A stretch of 64,000 bases of DNA from Tubulanus polymorphus (GCF_964204645.1 NC_134034.1:11866462-11930461), one strand, 5' to 3'; positions 13,101 through 26,000 are shown, counted from the stretch's first letter. Made by a program: numbers and translations. Notes: a model not told the origin generated them from the sequence alone.

Positions 13101-13313
13101 TCGCTTGATAAATCGAACAAATCTATTGCGATAGAAAAACAAGTGCTCAGAGGAAGAAAGACCAGTTGTAGTTTTAGGTAACAATTCTAACCTGACCGTT
13201 TTGCAAGGGAACCTCGTAATCGATTATTACAAACTCGAGTTTTTCGAGTCACAAATAGGATGATTTCAACAATTTCACAATATAACGAACTATCGGTTAG
13301 ACTTTCTGGTGGC
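10175..13313. other. intergenic region upstream of ATG9
   Basis: No gene supported. 10795-10990 is a non-repetitive island with an AGATGGCGG element (YY1-like), possibly part of the ATG9 promoter or a 5'UTR exon. Degenerate CTGAAGATGACTAT/AGTCGAAAC motifs occur near 11755 and 11865-11915. A 41-bp unit (AAGTTGAGTTGAAATCTATT) is repeated four times at 12376-12535. A minus-strand hammerhead-like core lies at 12649-12679. Confidence 0.6.
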
Positions 13314-13427
13314 CAGGGTCCAGTTCCACAGTTGTGAGTTAAGATTTGACTCTAGAGTTAACTCATTGAAAATGAACTGATTTAACTCAGAGTTAACTCT
13401 AACTCACAACTGTGGAACTGGGCCCTG
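13314..13427. mobile_element. 114-bp foldback MITE (CAGGG termini), source-like for the 39-bp repeat
   Basis: Near-perfect palindrome: CAGGGTCCAGTTCCACAGTT at the left and its complement ending GGGCCCTG at 13427, with TTGAAAATGAACT at the centre. CAGGG termini suggest a hAT-type non-autonomous element, though no 8-bp target duplication is visible. The arm matches the unit of the 39-bp minisatellite arrays across most of its length. A decayed copy lies at about 37335-37449. Confidence 0.75.
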
Positions 13428-16418
13428 AAGTTTTTGTAACAAGGTTAAATAAGCACGCTAGATCATTATTGCGGTTGACGCTAACTGATACTCGATTACA
13501 ACAACAATGACAGACTAGTAACAGTTCAACAGATTGCGTCGATAAAAATATTTTTTCTCCAATAATCTATAGACTGATAGTAGAGTACAGGAGAACCTGC
13601 TAGAGGGGTACAGCTTCACGAAACTAATCAAGTACAAATCTTAATTGGCGAATTCATTAGATTGAGAGAGGACAGTTTAGCAATAAGCAATTAGGTCTGA
13701 TCACAATTCGCTTCATTTGAAACAGGCCTCTGGATTCATCAGGTTTCGACGAACAAATTTGATGAGTTGTAATTGAGCGTTTTCGCAATTTTAACAAGCA
13801 TCGATTTGTTCCCGAAACCCAGGGCCCTTAGGTATTGAATTATTTCCAGGGTAGCTGATAACGCCCGACGGCAATGAGAAAATACAGTAAATTCTCAGAT
13901 CACACACGTTGGAAAAATGAGTTTGAAAATGAGACAAGTTTCGAGACAGATAAGAGAAATTATTTTCAATATAAATATCGTGTAAAACATTTGAAATCGA
14001 AGCACAGTAGACTCTGCTTCACTCACTGCGTTTGGGATCCAAACGATCAATTAAAAATATGATCTACTAGAGTGATAAATTAAGTTCTCTAGGATATAAA
14101 GCAGTTGAAATCAGATTTATACAATGAGACAGTACAGTTCCACAGTTGTGTGAGTTTAACTATGGATTGATTTCAGTAAATTCCAGCAGGGAAGCGTTTC
14201 CCCGATTCCGGTAAGTTTAGGTACAATACTTCAGTTCATTGTACTGCTGAACTGTAGAATCAGTTTTTAGAACCTGAGACCTCTTTTAGAGAATTACGGT
14301 CAGTAGAGGATTACGAAGTCTAAACCTGCAGTTGATTGATATCAAAACGTTTATTGTCTGACAGTTTTGGAGTTTATCAGAGAAAGCAAAATCGATTTCA
14401 CCTTTGAATATCAACTATGGATTTTACGTTTCAATATCAACAGTGGGTTTTTACTTGTTAACTCTAAACATTGAGATAAATATCGGTCTTCCAGTCATTA
14501 CGAAGAGTGATTTATTGCATCAGATTCAGCTATCGACGATTAATCTGAAGATGTAATCGTCTGTCATACGAGTAGAGAATCCGACAGCCTGAAGGCTACG
14601 ATTCACTTGATATTGATCACGAACGTGCGCCGCGCGGACAGCGAATTCCGGGCGGTTTCCGAACCGCCGGAAAAACTTATGTTTACCATCGTCGATATTA
14701 TGCGTCGATGAAGCTGAGTAAATAAGGAATAAACAGGTGGTAGATATGTCTACGAGGAAGACTCCCGTTGGGGCTCCATATCGAATATTGAATACAAGCG
14801 ATAGAATTCTATATCTGTATACGGTAGACTTCCCTCTAGTCGGATCCTATCGATTGAACTTGTATTTAACTGTTTAGCTCAAATGTTTATTGTCCGTTGA
14901 ATCCAATTAAGACGTAGCTATAGCGCTCAAGTTGCACGCACATCCATGGTCCAGAAGGATCATCCACCCTGAGCAGAGTCTACCGATTTACAGGGTTCAA
15001 GTTCGCTAGCGTGGAACCAGTTCCACAACGGGATATTGACAAAGCTAAGATATTGCGGCGCCATCTGGCGTGTGCCGATATCCCATTGAAAGTCGAATGT
15101 GACTACTGAATGAGCGAGATCTCGCTCGACTCACAACTGCGGAACTGGATCCCGATGAAATTTCAATTAAATTTCTTTTCGATCATCAATCATATCAACT
15201 TCATTGAAATATTGCAATTTTCCCGAAGTTCTCATTTCATAAATGCAAATGTGAAACATGAATGCCATATATACATGTATATGCAATCAAAAAAGCAATG
15301 ATGTCTATATGTATGTTTCAGCGAAAACCCACAGTACAAATCTGAACAACAAATATTGCTTTGTTCCTCATGTTTCCGGTGGAATACTTCCACCCATCTT
15401 CCGAGCTTTCCACCCGAAATGTAAGGAATCACTAGAATGTCGCTGAAGATGACTGAAACGCCTAAGTGTAAAATACACCCTGAGGGTGTGGGGGCATTAA
15501 AACAATAGTTGTTTAGATTTGTATTCAGGGTTTTCTCTTAATGATATTCAACAAGACTGGAACTAGTCTCAACTATTTACAATTAAATATCTACCGGGTG
15601 AATATGTATTGGTACAACAGGAGTAGGAGTATTATAACGATACAGACCTCAGTTCCACAATCAACTGCGGAACCAGGTCCTGAATTACATGCATTGATTT
15701 ATCCTACTCATACAAGTCGGTAGAATACGTCAAAAGCTGCAAGAAAATATGAGAAAAACACTTGAACATATTGCAATATTCTTCAAAAAATTTTTGTCAA
15801 GATTTTTCGAAATTTGGATACAATTTCTCGTGTTTTTTTTTGTGGAAAATGATAAGTAATCCATTCTTAGATAATTCATTCAGGTACCCGGGCAGTTCAT
15901 ATCTAAAATCTAATATCCTTTTTTTTGATAGGAAAGTGCCCCATTTTCATGGTGATAGTCCCCCTTTTCTCGAAATAGAAGTACCCCTTTAAAAAGTTCA
16001 GCACGGGCCTGGCGCCTACTTATATTTGCGAGACTCATCGTAAGTTTTTCCTCGCCAATAATGTACCCTATAACCCATAAATCTATATCATAAGCCATTT
16101 TCATCGGAGGCGTCGAAGGTAGCACCCGGTTGTTTTCATAGAAAATAATTCGATGTCTAGGTAAAACAGGTAGTGACCGCGTCCTGTAGTACAGGATACT
16201 GAGAACGCAATTAACGATTCATTTTTCATGTCGCGAGATTGTCGTCGACGTTCGTGAAATACGGGCCGATAAAAACCTATAAAACGTCCCTCATGTTTAC
16301 ATTACACGTTTAACGACCTCGGATATCATTAACTCTTTCATTTCACTGTGTGAACTCAGGCGCGAACTCAGCCCTGCAGTTATACTTGAGAAACTCAGAT
16401 GGCTCAACCCAGTCAGCG
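13428..16418. other. intergenic, mostly unique sequence
   Basis: No gene supported; short open frames here lack codon structure or recognisable domains. Single units of the CAGTTCCACAGTTGTG repeat occur at about 14127 and 15650-15690. GC-rich unique patches lie near 14615-14700 and 15050-15085. Nothing else identified. Confidence 0.5.
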
Positions 16419-17395
16419 TTTGTTACGGGTTACCCCTAAAACAGGGTGAATACCAGCTGATGTTACTGGTTACCCCTAGAACAGTGTGAATACCAGCTGA
16501 TCTTACCGGTTACCCCTAGAACAGTGTGAATACCAGCTGATCTTACTGGTTACCCCTAGAACAGTGTGAATACCAGCTGATCTTACTGGTTACCCATAGA
16601 ACAGTGTGAATACCAGCTGATCTTACTGGTTACCCCTAGAACAGTGTGAATACCAGCTGATCTTACGGGTTACCCCTAGAACAGTGTGAATACCAGCTGA
16701 TCTTACTGGTTACCCCTAGAACAGTGTGAATACCAGCTGATCTTACTGGTTACCCCTAGAACAGTGTGAATACCAGCTGATCTTACGGGTTACCCCTAGA
16801 ACAGTGTGAATACCAGCTGATCTTACGGGTTACCCCTAGAACAGTGTGAATACCAGCTGATCATACGGGTTACCCCTAGAACAGTGTGAATACCAGCTGA
16901 TCATACGGGTTACACCTAGAGCAGTATGAATACCAGCTGATCTTACTGGTTACCCCTAGAACAGTGTGAATACCAGCTGATCTTACGGGTTACCCCTAGA
17001 ACAGTGTGAATACCAGCTGATCTTACCGGTTACCCCTAGAACAGGGTCAATACCAGCTGATCTTATGGGTTACCCCTAGAACAGTGTGAATACCAGCTGA
17101 TCTTACGGGTTACCCCTAGAACAGTGTGAATACCAGCTGATCTTACCGGTTACCCCTAGAACAGGGTCAATACCAGCTGATCTTACGGGTTACCCCTAGA
17201 ACAGTGTGAATACCAGCTGATCTTACGGGTTACCCTTAGAACAGGGTGAATACCAGCTGATCTTATGGGTTACCCCAAGAACAGTGTGAATACCAGCTGA
17301 TCTTGTGGGTTACCCCTAAACAGTGAGAATACCAGCTGATCTTACGGGTTACCCCTAGAACAGTGTGAAAATCAGCTGATCTTGTTTGAACAGTT
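16419..17395. repeat. 40-bp satellite, about 24 copies
   Basis: Highly regular 40-bp unit: GGTTACCCCTAGAACAGTGT then GAATACCAGCTGATCTTAC. Variants alternate between TTACTGGT, TTACGGGT and TTACCGGT. A 120-bp block ending in ACAGGGTCAATACC occurs twice (about 16941-17060 and 17061-17180), so there is local block duplication. The low divergence implies recent expansion or homogenisation. Confidence 0.97.
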
Positions 17396-17946
17396 TACCC
17401 TCAGAATAGTCTCAATAGCGACCGCTTACCCCAGGAACAGTTTCAGGACACTGGATCTTGACTTTTTGCTGAAAAGCCAAACTAAAAACTGACAACTAGT
17501 GAACTCGATGTCTAAGTGAGTGAAACATTCTCACTGAGTGAAACCAGGAACATGACGTGTTCAACATGAATAATTAAATAAAAATCCTTGAGGGCACCTT
17601 CCTCGCGATGCGCTTCAAAGACTAGCATCGATGCTTTGAATAAAACAACTTTTCTGATGTTGCCGATGTGACAACATACGTCGTAAAGTAAGTCTTTCAT
17701 CATTTTTCAATTCGGTATAAATTCCACCTGGGTCCAAATCAACTCCGTCTCCTGATCTCACTGATCTCACTGATGCCGTCAGAACAGTAGACGGGAATTT
17801 TCTTCATTGTTATTCGAAATGTTAACCTATTAATCAATCTAAGATCAGTCTATCGTTAGAACATGGGAAACCAAAGTGATTCAAACGTTTCATTCATGGA
17901 GGCAGCTTCAGACGGAAATGTGCCGAGGTATTTTTTCGAGACATTT

Positions 17947-18186
17947 CAGGGGCGGATCTAGGATCTGATTTAGGTAGGGATGCACCCCAAAATAAAGGAA
18001 TATCATAATTGAAAAGGCATCCGAAAGAAAGTTAGGAAAACATTCATAGAAATACGGAGAACAAGACTATGAATTTAAACTTTTAAGTTCAGTTAAATTT
18101 TTCATTTTCCCATTAAATTTCAGGGTAACTTGACATTTTAAAGGATGTGCACCCCCTGCACCCTTCCCTCAGATCTACCTCAGCAT
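17947..18186 (+). mobile_element. hAT-like element, CAGGGGCGGATCTA terminus
   Basis: Starts CAGGGGCGGATCTAGGATCT and shares about 160 bp with a second copy at 49636. The right end (CAGATCTACCTCAGC) is a poor inverse of the left. CAGGGGCGG ends are typical of hAT-derived MITEs. No transposase frame is present. Confidence 0.6.
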
Positions 18187-20479
18187 TTTTTCCACCGAAC
18201 AAGAATTTCATGATTTATGTATCGACACACCGTAGGCGTAGGACCGAGCCCCGCAGTAATCTATTAACCCAAACCTGCTGAACCGGGTCCAGAATACCTT
18301 CAAGATAGCAATGAAAGTTCTCTAAATTAGCCGACGGATCGACTACCGTTGTGGGTCTTGAAAGATTAATCTCCCCGTAATTTCGCGAACCACTCTCATC
18401 ACTTGAAAGGGGTCAGTAAGCAGGCCGTCTGGGGCGTTGATATGAATAATGAATAGGTCAGGCACGGGAAGATGAAGCGATCTAATTTCCTGCGTATGAC
18501 GTTTGTATTGATTTATGAATGAACTCAGGAGATTCGTCTGCCACGTCGGTTTTCAGAACGCAGTCACCATCCCCGAAAAACCCCCGCGGGGCGAGGGGGC
18601 TAATGGCTTTCAAGAGTAATCTCAATACTCGCATTAAACGTTTTCAATCCTGCTTATAAATAGTATCAAACAGAATGTTAGATTTCGTAGCCGACGCACA
18701 TGAGCTTTCTATAAATGATCAATGGCAAATAGTTGAGACGAGATAGTTTTACAAATAACTCATTTGACTAGGAAGCTAGTTGCTTGTTGCTTGTTGAGAA
18801 TTTAGCGTAACTCTGTAGTAAATTGCCACAATCAATGATCGAATTTGAACTTGAAAAGTCAAATTTGAAACCCTTCTCAGTAAAGATAAGGAGTAATGGA
18901 TGAAATGTTAAGTCCGAAAATGTTCCAAACCCAGTATTCCTAAAGTTGACTATTAGGATAAAGCTGATATGTCGAATAAACTAATAGCTCAAGGAAACAT
19001 TTATATAAACTTAAAATATGGGAATTTTTCCAGATCTAGCAACAGTACAGTGAATAAATTAAATTTTAATTTTTACAGAAATATTCTTTTTTCTTCGAAT
19101 AAAAAAAATATCTTCCAAATTCGGTTTTATGGCACGGTTTCTAGCAGCACATTCTATTGATATGAACGGACATTTTTTTTCAAATTTGTTTAAAAAGCAT
19201 TGAAAAATTCCACATCAAAAACATGCGATTCGTTACTTTAAATATCTTCACTTGCCAGGGTTGAATTCAAACTAAGCAACCTTGCGAAAAGGTGGAAAAT
19301 TTTGCAGGTAAAATATTTTTTTTTGCGAGCGAAATTGTACCGGTTACTATACATACAACATTGAAGGCATGTGTGATGAAAATATGAAAAAAGATGCCAG
19401 GCATGCAAGCGCGACTACTACAGTTCATAATCCTAGATTTTACATTTTTTATGAAACGTTGAAAACGTCGAAGAAGGTTATTTATTCTCGAAAGTATCAG
19501 CGAGTAGTTGACTAAACTATATCAACAAATTCATCAATTCCATTCCAAAAGTGACGAAATTGGAATTTCTTCAGAGATTTTGAGGAATTTCATTTCATCG
19601 ATTTCACAGGTTTTGAGTTAATAAACTTCAGTCAAATACCCGCTGTATACTAAAGCATTAGACAATAGCTACGAGTTATGTTATATCGAGAAAATGAAGC
19701 TTAGATGATGAAAATTAGGACCCAGAACCGCAGTTATTATGGGTTAAATTCGGAGAGACCCAGTGCCACAGTTAACATACATTCAAACACTGGTCAGCTA
19801 ACACAGTTGCAACATAATTTCAAGTTTGCTAGTAGTACAAAATGTTTTCTAAAAATCCATATTCAAGATTTTGGGATAAATAAAAATCGATATTCAAGAT
19901 TTAAACAACTATCAAACGTAAGCCGGCCATCCTTCCTTGATTTCTTGGAGCAGAATGGCACGAAATGCGACGCTATATTAAAAGAAATATCGGCTTCTAG
20001 ATTAGAAATAACACCCACGGCAGCCCTGAAAGGTGAAGGCCATCCTCTGTTATAAAACATAATAAGAAGGAATTATTGTTTACACTGTTGCGATGGTTTA
20101 TTTGTCAGCGCAATGGATTTACGCCGTTATTTTACCGGGGATTCCTAATCGTCGAGATGAATAAAAAGGGATATAAGATTACTAATCAACCACGCGTCGA
20201 GGATTACCGGCAGGCGAGGGGATTCAACCCGGGGGGGATATTCACCCCGGCAGACGCTGAGGAAGTTAACATGGTTAACTGAATATGAGCTAATCCGCGA
20301 CAATGTACTCGACACGATACTACCGATTTTCATAAAAAATGAAACCGAAAACCATTTAAACGTAACATGCGTACATGAAACTACATTGTACATTGTAACA
20401 TGAACGATATCTCGGCATTCAATATTGATTCTAATTTCTAATTCTATACCGGACAAAGAGCCACTGTGGTATTGTGGGC
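18187..20479. other. intergenic, no supported gene
   Basis: AT-rich and largely unique. The longest frame (19705-20055, plus, 116 codons) has no recognisable domain, no splice context and no codon bias. A degenerate CTAAAGTTGACTATTAGG motif occurs at about 18942. Nothing else identified. Confidence 0.5.
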
Positions 20480-20975
20480 TTATCCTCACGTGGAACTGAG
20501 TTTATGTGTCAAGTTACACAATTGCGGAACTAGATTCAATCAAATTTACCTCACACAACTAGTTCCACAGTCAAATGAAACCTACACAACTGTGGCACTG
20601 GGTCCACAATCAAAATAAACCTACACAACTGTGGAAGTGACTCCATAGTCTAATAAAACCTACACAACTGTGGAACCGGGTTCAGAGTCAAATTAAAGCC
20701 ATACAACTATGGAACTGGGTGCAGAGTCAAAATAAACCCACACAACTGTGGAACTGGGTTCAGAGTCAAATTAAACCCAAACAAATGTGGAACTGGGTTC
20801 AGAGTCGAATTAAACCCACACAACTGTGGAACTGGGTGCAGTCAAATTAAACCCATACACCTGTTGAACTGATTCCATAGACAAATAAAACCTTCACAAC
20901 TGTGGAACTGGGTTCAGAGTCAAAATTAAACCCACACAACCGTGGAACTGTCCACAATTTGACAGTGTAGACTGG
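20480..20975 (+). repeat. 39-bp minisatellite array
   Basis: About 11 copies of ACACAACTGTGGAACTGGGT followed by CAGAGTCAAATTAAACC. Units vary between 36 and 39 bp. Same family as 25460, 28425, 32480 and, inverted, 30905, 35225 and 43010. Confidence 0.95.
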
Positions 20976-21647
20976 CAGTCCTGCAGTGTTGTAGATTCTA
21001 CTTGAAGCTCAATTGCTGTTAGATTCTGAACCCATTTCTCATATGACTTGTTATTAATAATATAGTTAACCGTGGAACTGGGTCGCAGGTATTCTCTAAA
21101 ATTTTTTTCAAAAACTATATTAATATCAACACATCGAATAATAAAATACTTCTCTATCTTATATACAAACTGACACATACAAACACCGAGTGATAATGTA
21201 CGGCAATTAGAATCTAGTAATGAATCTATTTTAACAACTATACGTGTCAGTTTTCTCAAACATTTGAGTATCTTCCCTTCGGATCATAGGCCTGCAAAAT
21301 ATTCATATGAACCAATGGAAAAAACAGCGCAGATAATACCAACGAGCAAACCCCCGTCCTTAACATTTCAATTACTAGTATTTCATGTTTTAACTCTCAG
21401 AAATATCATTTTGATAAGCGGAAATACTATGTAGCAAATACAGGTTATCATCTAAATGCTAAACAATAAACGACCGATACGCCCCCTGGCTGAGATCTCT
21501 TGAACTTCGAATAATCTCAATAAGCTTTTTTCGTGTCAGCAGAAAAAAGATATTTTTTACTATTTTGGAAAAAATGTCCACCGTCATATAATCACCTATG
21601 ACATCATCAATTATCGCCAGACAATGCGTAGAGTGAAACTCAATGAA

Positions 21648-21935
21648 CCCTTTCAGTGCTGACTGATTAATACCCTTTAGTGCTGGTGATAATTTCAAAA
21701 TTTAAAAAAATCCAAACCCAGTGTGTTGAATAATGGGAATACCACTATAGTATGTCTACACCTTGGTGCGGTGTATCGTTAGTTACTAATATTTCACTAT
21801 GTTTGACAGGTGCTGCCATCTTTCAATAGAGATAAAAACTAATTACTAATTACATCAATACACCGCAGTGCAGTGTACTAGCAAAATCCATCACTGATTC
21901 GTACACCGCACTGCAGTGTAGACGCACTGAAAGGG
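21648..21935 (-). mobile_element. piggyBac-like MITE, copy A (288 bp)
   Basis: Ends CCCTTTCAGTGC and GCACTGAAAGGG. Flanks TGAA and TCAA look like a decayed TTAA duplication. The interior has the palindrome ACACCGCACTGCAGTGT. It is inverted relative to the copies at 36502 and 59550 and has the same length as 36502-36789. Confidence 0.8.
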
Positions 21936-22210
21936 TCAATCCAAAAGATGACTTACACTTGCTTAATTGATTTGAAAATAAAAATTGAGCCTGAAAAATA
22001 GTGATGAATTCAGGAATGTACTAGTTATTACGCTTAGTAAGCAATTTGATGATGTCATAGGGGGATTTACGGAAGTTATCATATTTCTTATTCCGAGAAA
22101 TGGTCGATACAATTTCTCCCCGCCCCCTGAAACAAACCGAAATTGGAATTTAGTCCCAGTTTTGCCGAAATGCGAATTTTTGCCCAAAAATAACTTTTCA
22201 CGTGGTCAGA

Positions 22211-22651
22211 TCAGATATTAGTTTCATCACGCGCGCTTCGATCGGCCATTTTTATACCGACGACAGCGGCGCCATCTACGCAACCGTTATCGACGAGTAA
22301 CGGTCGCAGTTGATCGGCCTTCGAGAACGACGACGTCGCCCGGGTAACGAGCGTATTGTTGCCGCCGAGTTTGCTACTCACGTTTGACGACGATGACGAA
22401 GTTTTGCGATGACGCGGAGAACGCTGCGACGACGCGCCGCACGAGCTACAGTCGGCGTCGTCGTGGCGACGTAGACAGAACACGCAGCAGACGAGCCGTC
22501 GGAATTCGACGCGATATTGACGCATCATTCCGGCGAACACGATCGGGTTCCAAACCGACACGAAAAACAACAGGTAACCAGAGATCGTGTACATCATAGT
22601 ATTTATATTTCCACTTTCAACAACTCCGCTCAGTGTTATAGGCAGCCAAAC
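22211..22651 (-). CDS. Prostanoid-receptor-like GPCR, exon 2 (TM7 and tail)
   Basis: Second and last coding exon, residues 270-415 of a 415-aa receptor. It begins after a TTTTGTAG acceptor (22652-22653) in phase 0 and ends at a TGA at 22211. It encodes the end of TM6 and ECL3 (VWLPITLSGVVESG), TM7 with NPIVF in the NPxxY position (about 304-308), a helix-8-like segment (MMRQYRVEFRRL) and a likely palmitoylated CCVFC. The rest of the tail is Ser/Arg-rich. The prostanoid-receptor TM7 arginine (R in the usual LRxxxxNxIxDPW) is not present, so prostanoid binding cannot be assumed. Joined with 51459-52265. Confidence 0.9.
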   Translation of the reverse strand, partial: VWLPITLSGVVESGNINTMMYTISGYLLFFVSVWNPIVFAGMMRQYRVEFRRLVCCVFCLRRHDDADCSSCGASSQRSPRHRKTSSSSSNVSSKLGGNNTLVTRATSSFSKADQLRPLLVDNGCVDGAAVVGIKMADRSARDETNI

Positions 22652-22721
22652 CTACAAAATAAAATATCATTCTAACATTTAGATTCACAATTCACTAAAT
22701 TCCTTCCGAGGTACTACAGGG

Positions 22722-23075
22722 CAAATTCCGGGGCAGTCATAGCAGGGATGGGGCGAATTCCCGGGCAATCACAACAGGGATGAGGCGAATTCCCGGGCAG
22801 TCGCAGCAGGGATGGGGCAAATTCCCGGGCAGTCGCAGCAGGGATGGGGCGAGTTCCCGAGCAGTCGCAGCAGTGATGGGGCAAATTCCCGGGCAGTCGC
22901 AGCAGGGATGAGGTGAATACCCGGGCAGTCACAGCAGGGTTAGGGCAAATTCCTGGGCAGTCACAGCAGGGATGGGGCAAATTCCCGGGCAGTCAGAGCA
23001 GGGATGGGGCAAATTCCCGGGCAGTCGCAGCAGGGATGGGGGGAATTCCCGGGCAGTTGCAGCAGGGATGGGGCA
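22722..23075. repeat. 32-bp G-rich minisatellite
   Basis: Eleven copies of CAGGGATGGGGCAAATTCCC plus GGGCAGTCGCAG, 71 bp inside the intron from the acceptor of GPCR exon 2. Frames open on both strands are by-products. Confidence 0.95.
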
Positions 23076-23399
23076 TTACTAATACGAACTGGAATGAGAA
23101 AATTTATAATATACATAATATTGTCGGGCGGGGCAAGCTACAACTAATTCCAACTCGTAACAACTGGATTCTGAGTGAAATTAAATCCACAAACAACCGT
23201 GCCACTGGACCGAGAATCAAATCAAATCCACACAACTGTGGAACTGAGTCCACAATCAAGTCAAACGCAATCAATAACTGCGGAACTGGGACCTGATATT
23301 TTTCCACCATTCATTTAGCTTCTTTTTCTCAATAAAATATCAGTCATTGCTATCGTCGAACGCTTTAGTATACCGTGGCACTGGGTAATTATACGTCAA

Positions 23400-23780
23400 T
23401 TTCTGAAATATACCTCACCCTTGCTTCGATCTTGTTGGAATGATAAATTCTTTTCGCGAGGCAGAAATTCATTATCACTGTTCTCCACAACACATTTTGG
23501 GCCACCGCTTTTGTTTTTACATCCACCCCTCTGAAAATCATCAGCCACCCCTTATAGAATATCCGCTGCCCCGACCAGAGTGGATGCCAATATTCTATCA
23601 ATGCTGATGATTGTTAAGAAATATATCAAGCTAAATGTAGAAAATAGAATATTACACCGAAAATTAAGCTTAATCTTTGTTTTTTTGGGTGGATTGGAAG
23701 CCTTGTTATTTCGGTAGTCACAATCTCACAATGCGGCCCCTTTAGAATTCCAGCGTACAGAACCGACTATAAACCACGAT
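23400..23780 (+). mobile_element. dispersed repeat R1, copy 1
   Basis: Shares CACCCCTTATAGAATATC, CCCGACCAGAGTGGATG and TGGGTGGATTGGAAGCCTTG with 35935-36215 and, inverted, with 48440-48840. Unclassified transposon-like repeat without coding capacity. Confidence 0.75.
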
Positions 23781-24109
23781 ACAATCACGCGATACTTGCT
23801 CTCAATAAAGATCCGTAGATTTTACGGCCGCTATAGAATCCCGATTTAAGTGGATTAAAATTCGAGCAAATCCCATTAACTGAACAAATACGCTATGCGC
23901 GCGCAAAGAGCAATTATTATATATCCGTATAATGTTTAAATTAGCGTTGATGAAGGCCGCACCGAGACGCGATGTATTGGCATTGTGACGATATAGTTTA
24001 ATCGGATTTCATTCGGTCGCCGGCCACCGCCGCCGTGTTCTACGCCGATAAACGTTTCACGTGTTTCCGAGAAAAGATTTCGTACTGCCGTTTATGCGGC
24101 TAATTAACA

Positions 24110-24238
24110 ATGGCGTCAGTTTTTACGTTAAGCGTGGACACGCGGGACGAAGACAGCTTCGACGACAAGAACTTGCCCGGAGCGGACGATAACTTAAACG
24201 CTACTCATGGGGTCCCGGCACTGACCAGAGAGCGCTAA
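24110..24238 (+). CDS. candidate 42-aa small ORF in a GC-rich island
   Basis: ATG at 24110 to TAA at 24238, inside the GPCR intron on the opposite strand. The product begins MASVFTLSVDTRDEDSF and is acidic with balanced amino acid use, unlike the surrounding repeat-derived frames. The island (about 23960-24240) is non-repetitive and CpG-rich. It could instead be a regulatory element or a first exon whose donor I cannot identify. No homology recognised. Confidence 0.22.
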   Translation: MASVFTLSVDTRDEDSFDDKNLPGADDNLNATHGVPALTRER

Positions 24239-24418
24239 AACCTCGAGAAAATTAATTCTTTTCAAATCAGCTTTAACAGAAATCTAAACCATAACAAATC
24301 TAACAAGCCTAAAAATCGAAATCCAGTCCAGATTTCATTGAAAAATGAACTAATTTGTGACATCTGATATGTGCCGGGACCTCATTAGAAGCTTGGTTCA
24401 GTTTTGAACGCTCAATTT

Positions 24419-24555
24419 CTGGGGCCGGTTGCATAGTTACGGCTTAGACTTAAGACCAGTCTAAGACCAACTTAGTTCTATAGCCAATCTAAAAACTTAA
24501 GACCAGTCTTAAGACCACTTTTAGACTTAAGTCATGACTGTGCAACTGGGCCCTG
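24419..24555. mobile_element. foldback MITE, source-like for the 47-bp repeat
   Basis: Inverted ends CTGGGGCCGGTTGCATAGT and ACTGTGCAACTGGGCCCTG. The interior contains CTTAGACTTAAGACCAGTCT and TAGTTCTATAGCCAATCTA, the same blocks that form the 47-bp arrays at 25020, 47575 and 53995. hAT-like by its GGGCCCTG end; the target duplication is not clear. Confidence 0.65.
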
Positions 24556-25019
24556 AGTTTTACGTGACTATGTATCTGGTTGAACTACGTCCCGATTATC
24601 ATATAAGTCAAGTTGTTCATATTTTGTCTACGGAAATATAAATATTTGCGCCCCGGTGCAAAAAACGGTGCAGTGAAAGGTTATTTCTATGATTAGATCG
24701 GGGAGTTGTTATCCCATATCTCTGATTAGACACACTGATAACATCCCCGAGCGTTCCATCAATCTCAAAAATAGTCATTTAGCTGTTTGTTCAATTGCTG
24801 AATACCAGGTATTGTCGATTCCACTCTAAGAATACCTGATAATGTTGTGTCGATAATTACGATGATTATCCTCTTTGACGCATTTTCAGATATCTAAAAA
24901 TGGATGCAGGAACTGTGAGAGGCTTTATTTCTGGACTGACAAGGAAGTGATGTGAATGATTTATTAACCAACTTAGCAGTTATGACTGAAGAGTGAAAAA
25001 TCTCAAATATCAGTTGAGT

Positions 25020-25190
25020 TGTATCTCAAATTGCTGGCTTGGTTATAGAACCAAAATCAGCTTAGACTGGTCTTAAGTTGTTAGATTGGTTATAGAACCA
25101 CAATGAGCTTAGACTGGTCTTAAGTTGTTAGATTGGTTATAGAACCAAAATTTCTCAGAAATAGTTAGATTGGCTGTAGAACCATATCTT
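25020..25190 (+). repeat. 47-bp minisatellite array, short
   Basis: Three copies of TTAGATTGGTTATAGAACCA plus CTTAGACTGGTCTTAAGTTG. Same family as 47575-47880 and, inverted, 53995-54265. Confidence 0.85.
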
Positions 25191-25459
25191 TTGTTCTAGT
25201 GGTGTTCTGGTAACACGGTGTTTCTTGTTTTTCGAGATGTTTCCCACTATGTTGAGAGTATAGTTTTCAGTACGAGACACATAAATATTGTCAATTTGTA
25301 AACAGCGAAAAACGCGTAAATTTCAAATGTAAATTTTCGATCTCGTAATCAAAACAGGCGTCATATTCGCAATGAAGTGTACTGTAAATATAAAGGAACA
25401 GTCGACTGGGTTTGATGTATTCACATTTAGACCGAGTAACAGCACAGGAGTGCATTGAT

Positions 25460-26000
25460 TTACTCAACTGTGGAACTGAGGATAGGGAATGTTATTCATG
25501 TTGATAAAAACCCACACAACTGGGCAACTGGATTCAGAGTCAAATTACACCCACACAACTGTGAAACTGGATTCAGAGTCAAATTACACCCACACAACTG
25601 TGAAACTGGATTCAGAGTCAAATTACACCCACACAACTGTGAAACTGGGTTTAGAAACCATATCTAATCCATACAACTGTGTATTTGGATCCAGAGTTAA
25701 ATTGAACCCTCAAAACTGTCGAACTGGATCCAGAGTCGAATTATACCCACACAACTGTGGAACTGGATCCAGAGTCAAATTATACCCACACAACTGTGGA
25801 ACTGGATCCAGAGTCAAATTATACCCACACAACTGTCGAACTGGATCCAGAGTCGAATTATACCCACACAACTGTCGTACTGGATCCAGAGTCAAATTAA
25901 ACCCGCGCAATTGTGTGGAACTGGATCCTGAGTCGAATTAAACCCACACAACTGTGGAACTGGATCCAGAGACAAATTCAACCCATGCACACAACTATGG
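25460..26000 (+). repeat. 39-bp minisatellite array
   Basis: About 13 copies of CACACAACTGTGGAACTGGA plus TCCAGAGTCAAATTATACC. The 39-bp period is divisible by three, so frames of 66-150 codons stay open on both strands; this reflects period length, not coding. Confidence 0.95.

Noticed and set aside
16419-17395. CRISPR-like appearance of regular 40-bp repeats (also 29290-30200)
   Set aside because: The arrays are head-to-tail tandem repeats without unique spacers, in an animal-type genome.
19705-20055. 116-codon plus-strand frame
   Set aside because: No recognised domain, a competing antisense frame, weak start context and no splice or neighbour support.
25489-25941. 150-codon frame and antisense frames in the 39-bp arrays (also 28455-28946, 30902-31288, 32437-32739, 43176-43490)
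   Set aside because: The 39-bp period keeps several frames open on both strands at once; arrays occur in either orientation and lie in an intron or between genes.
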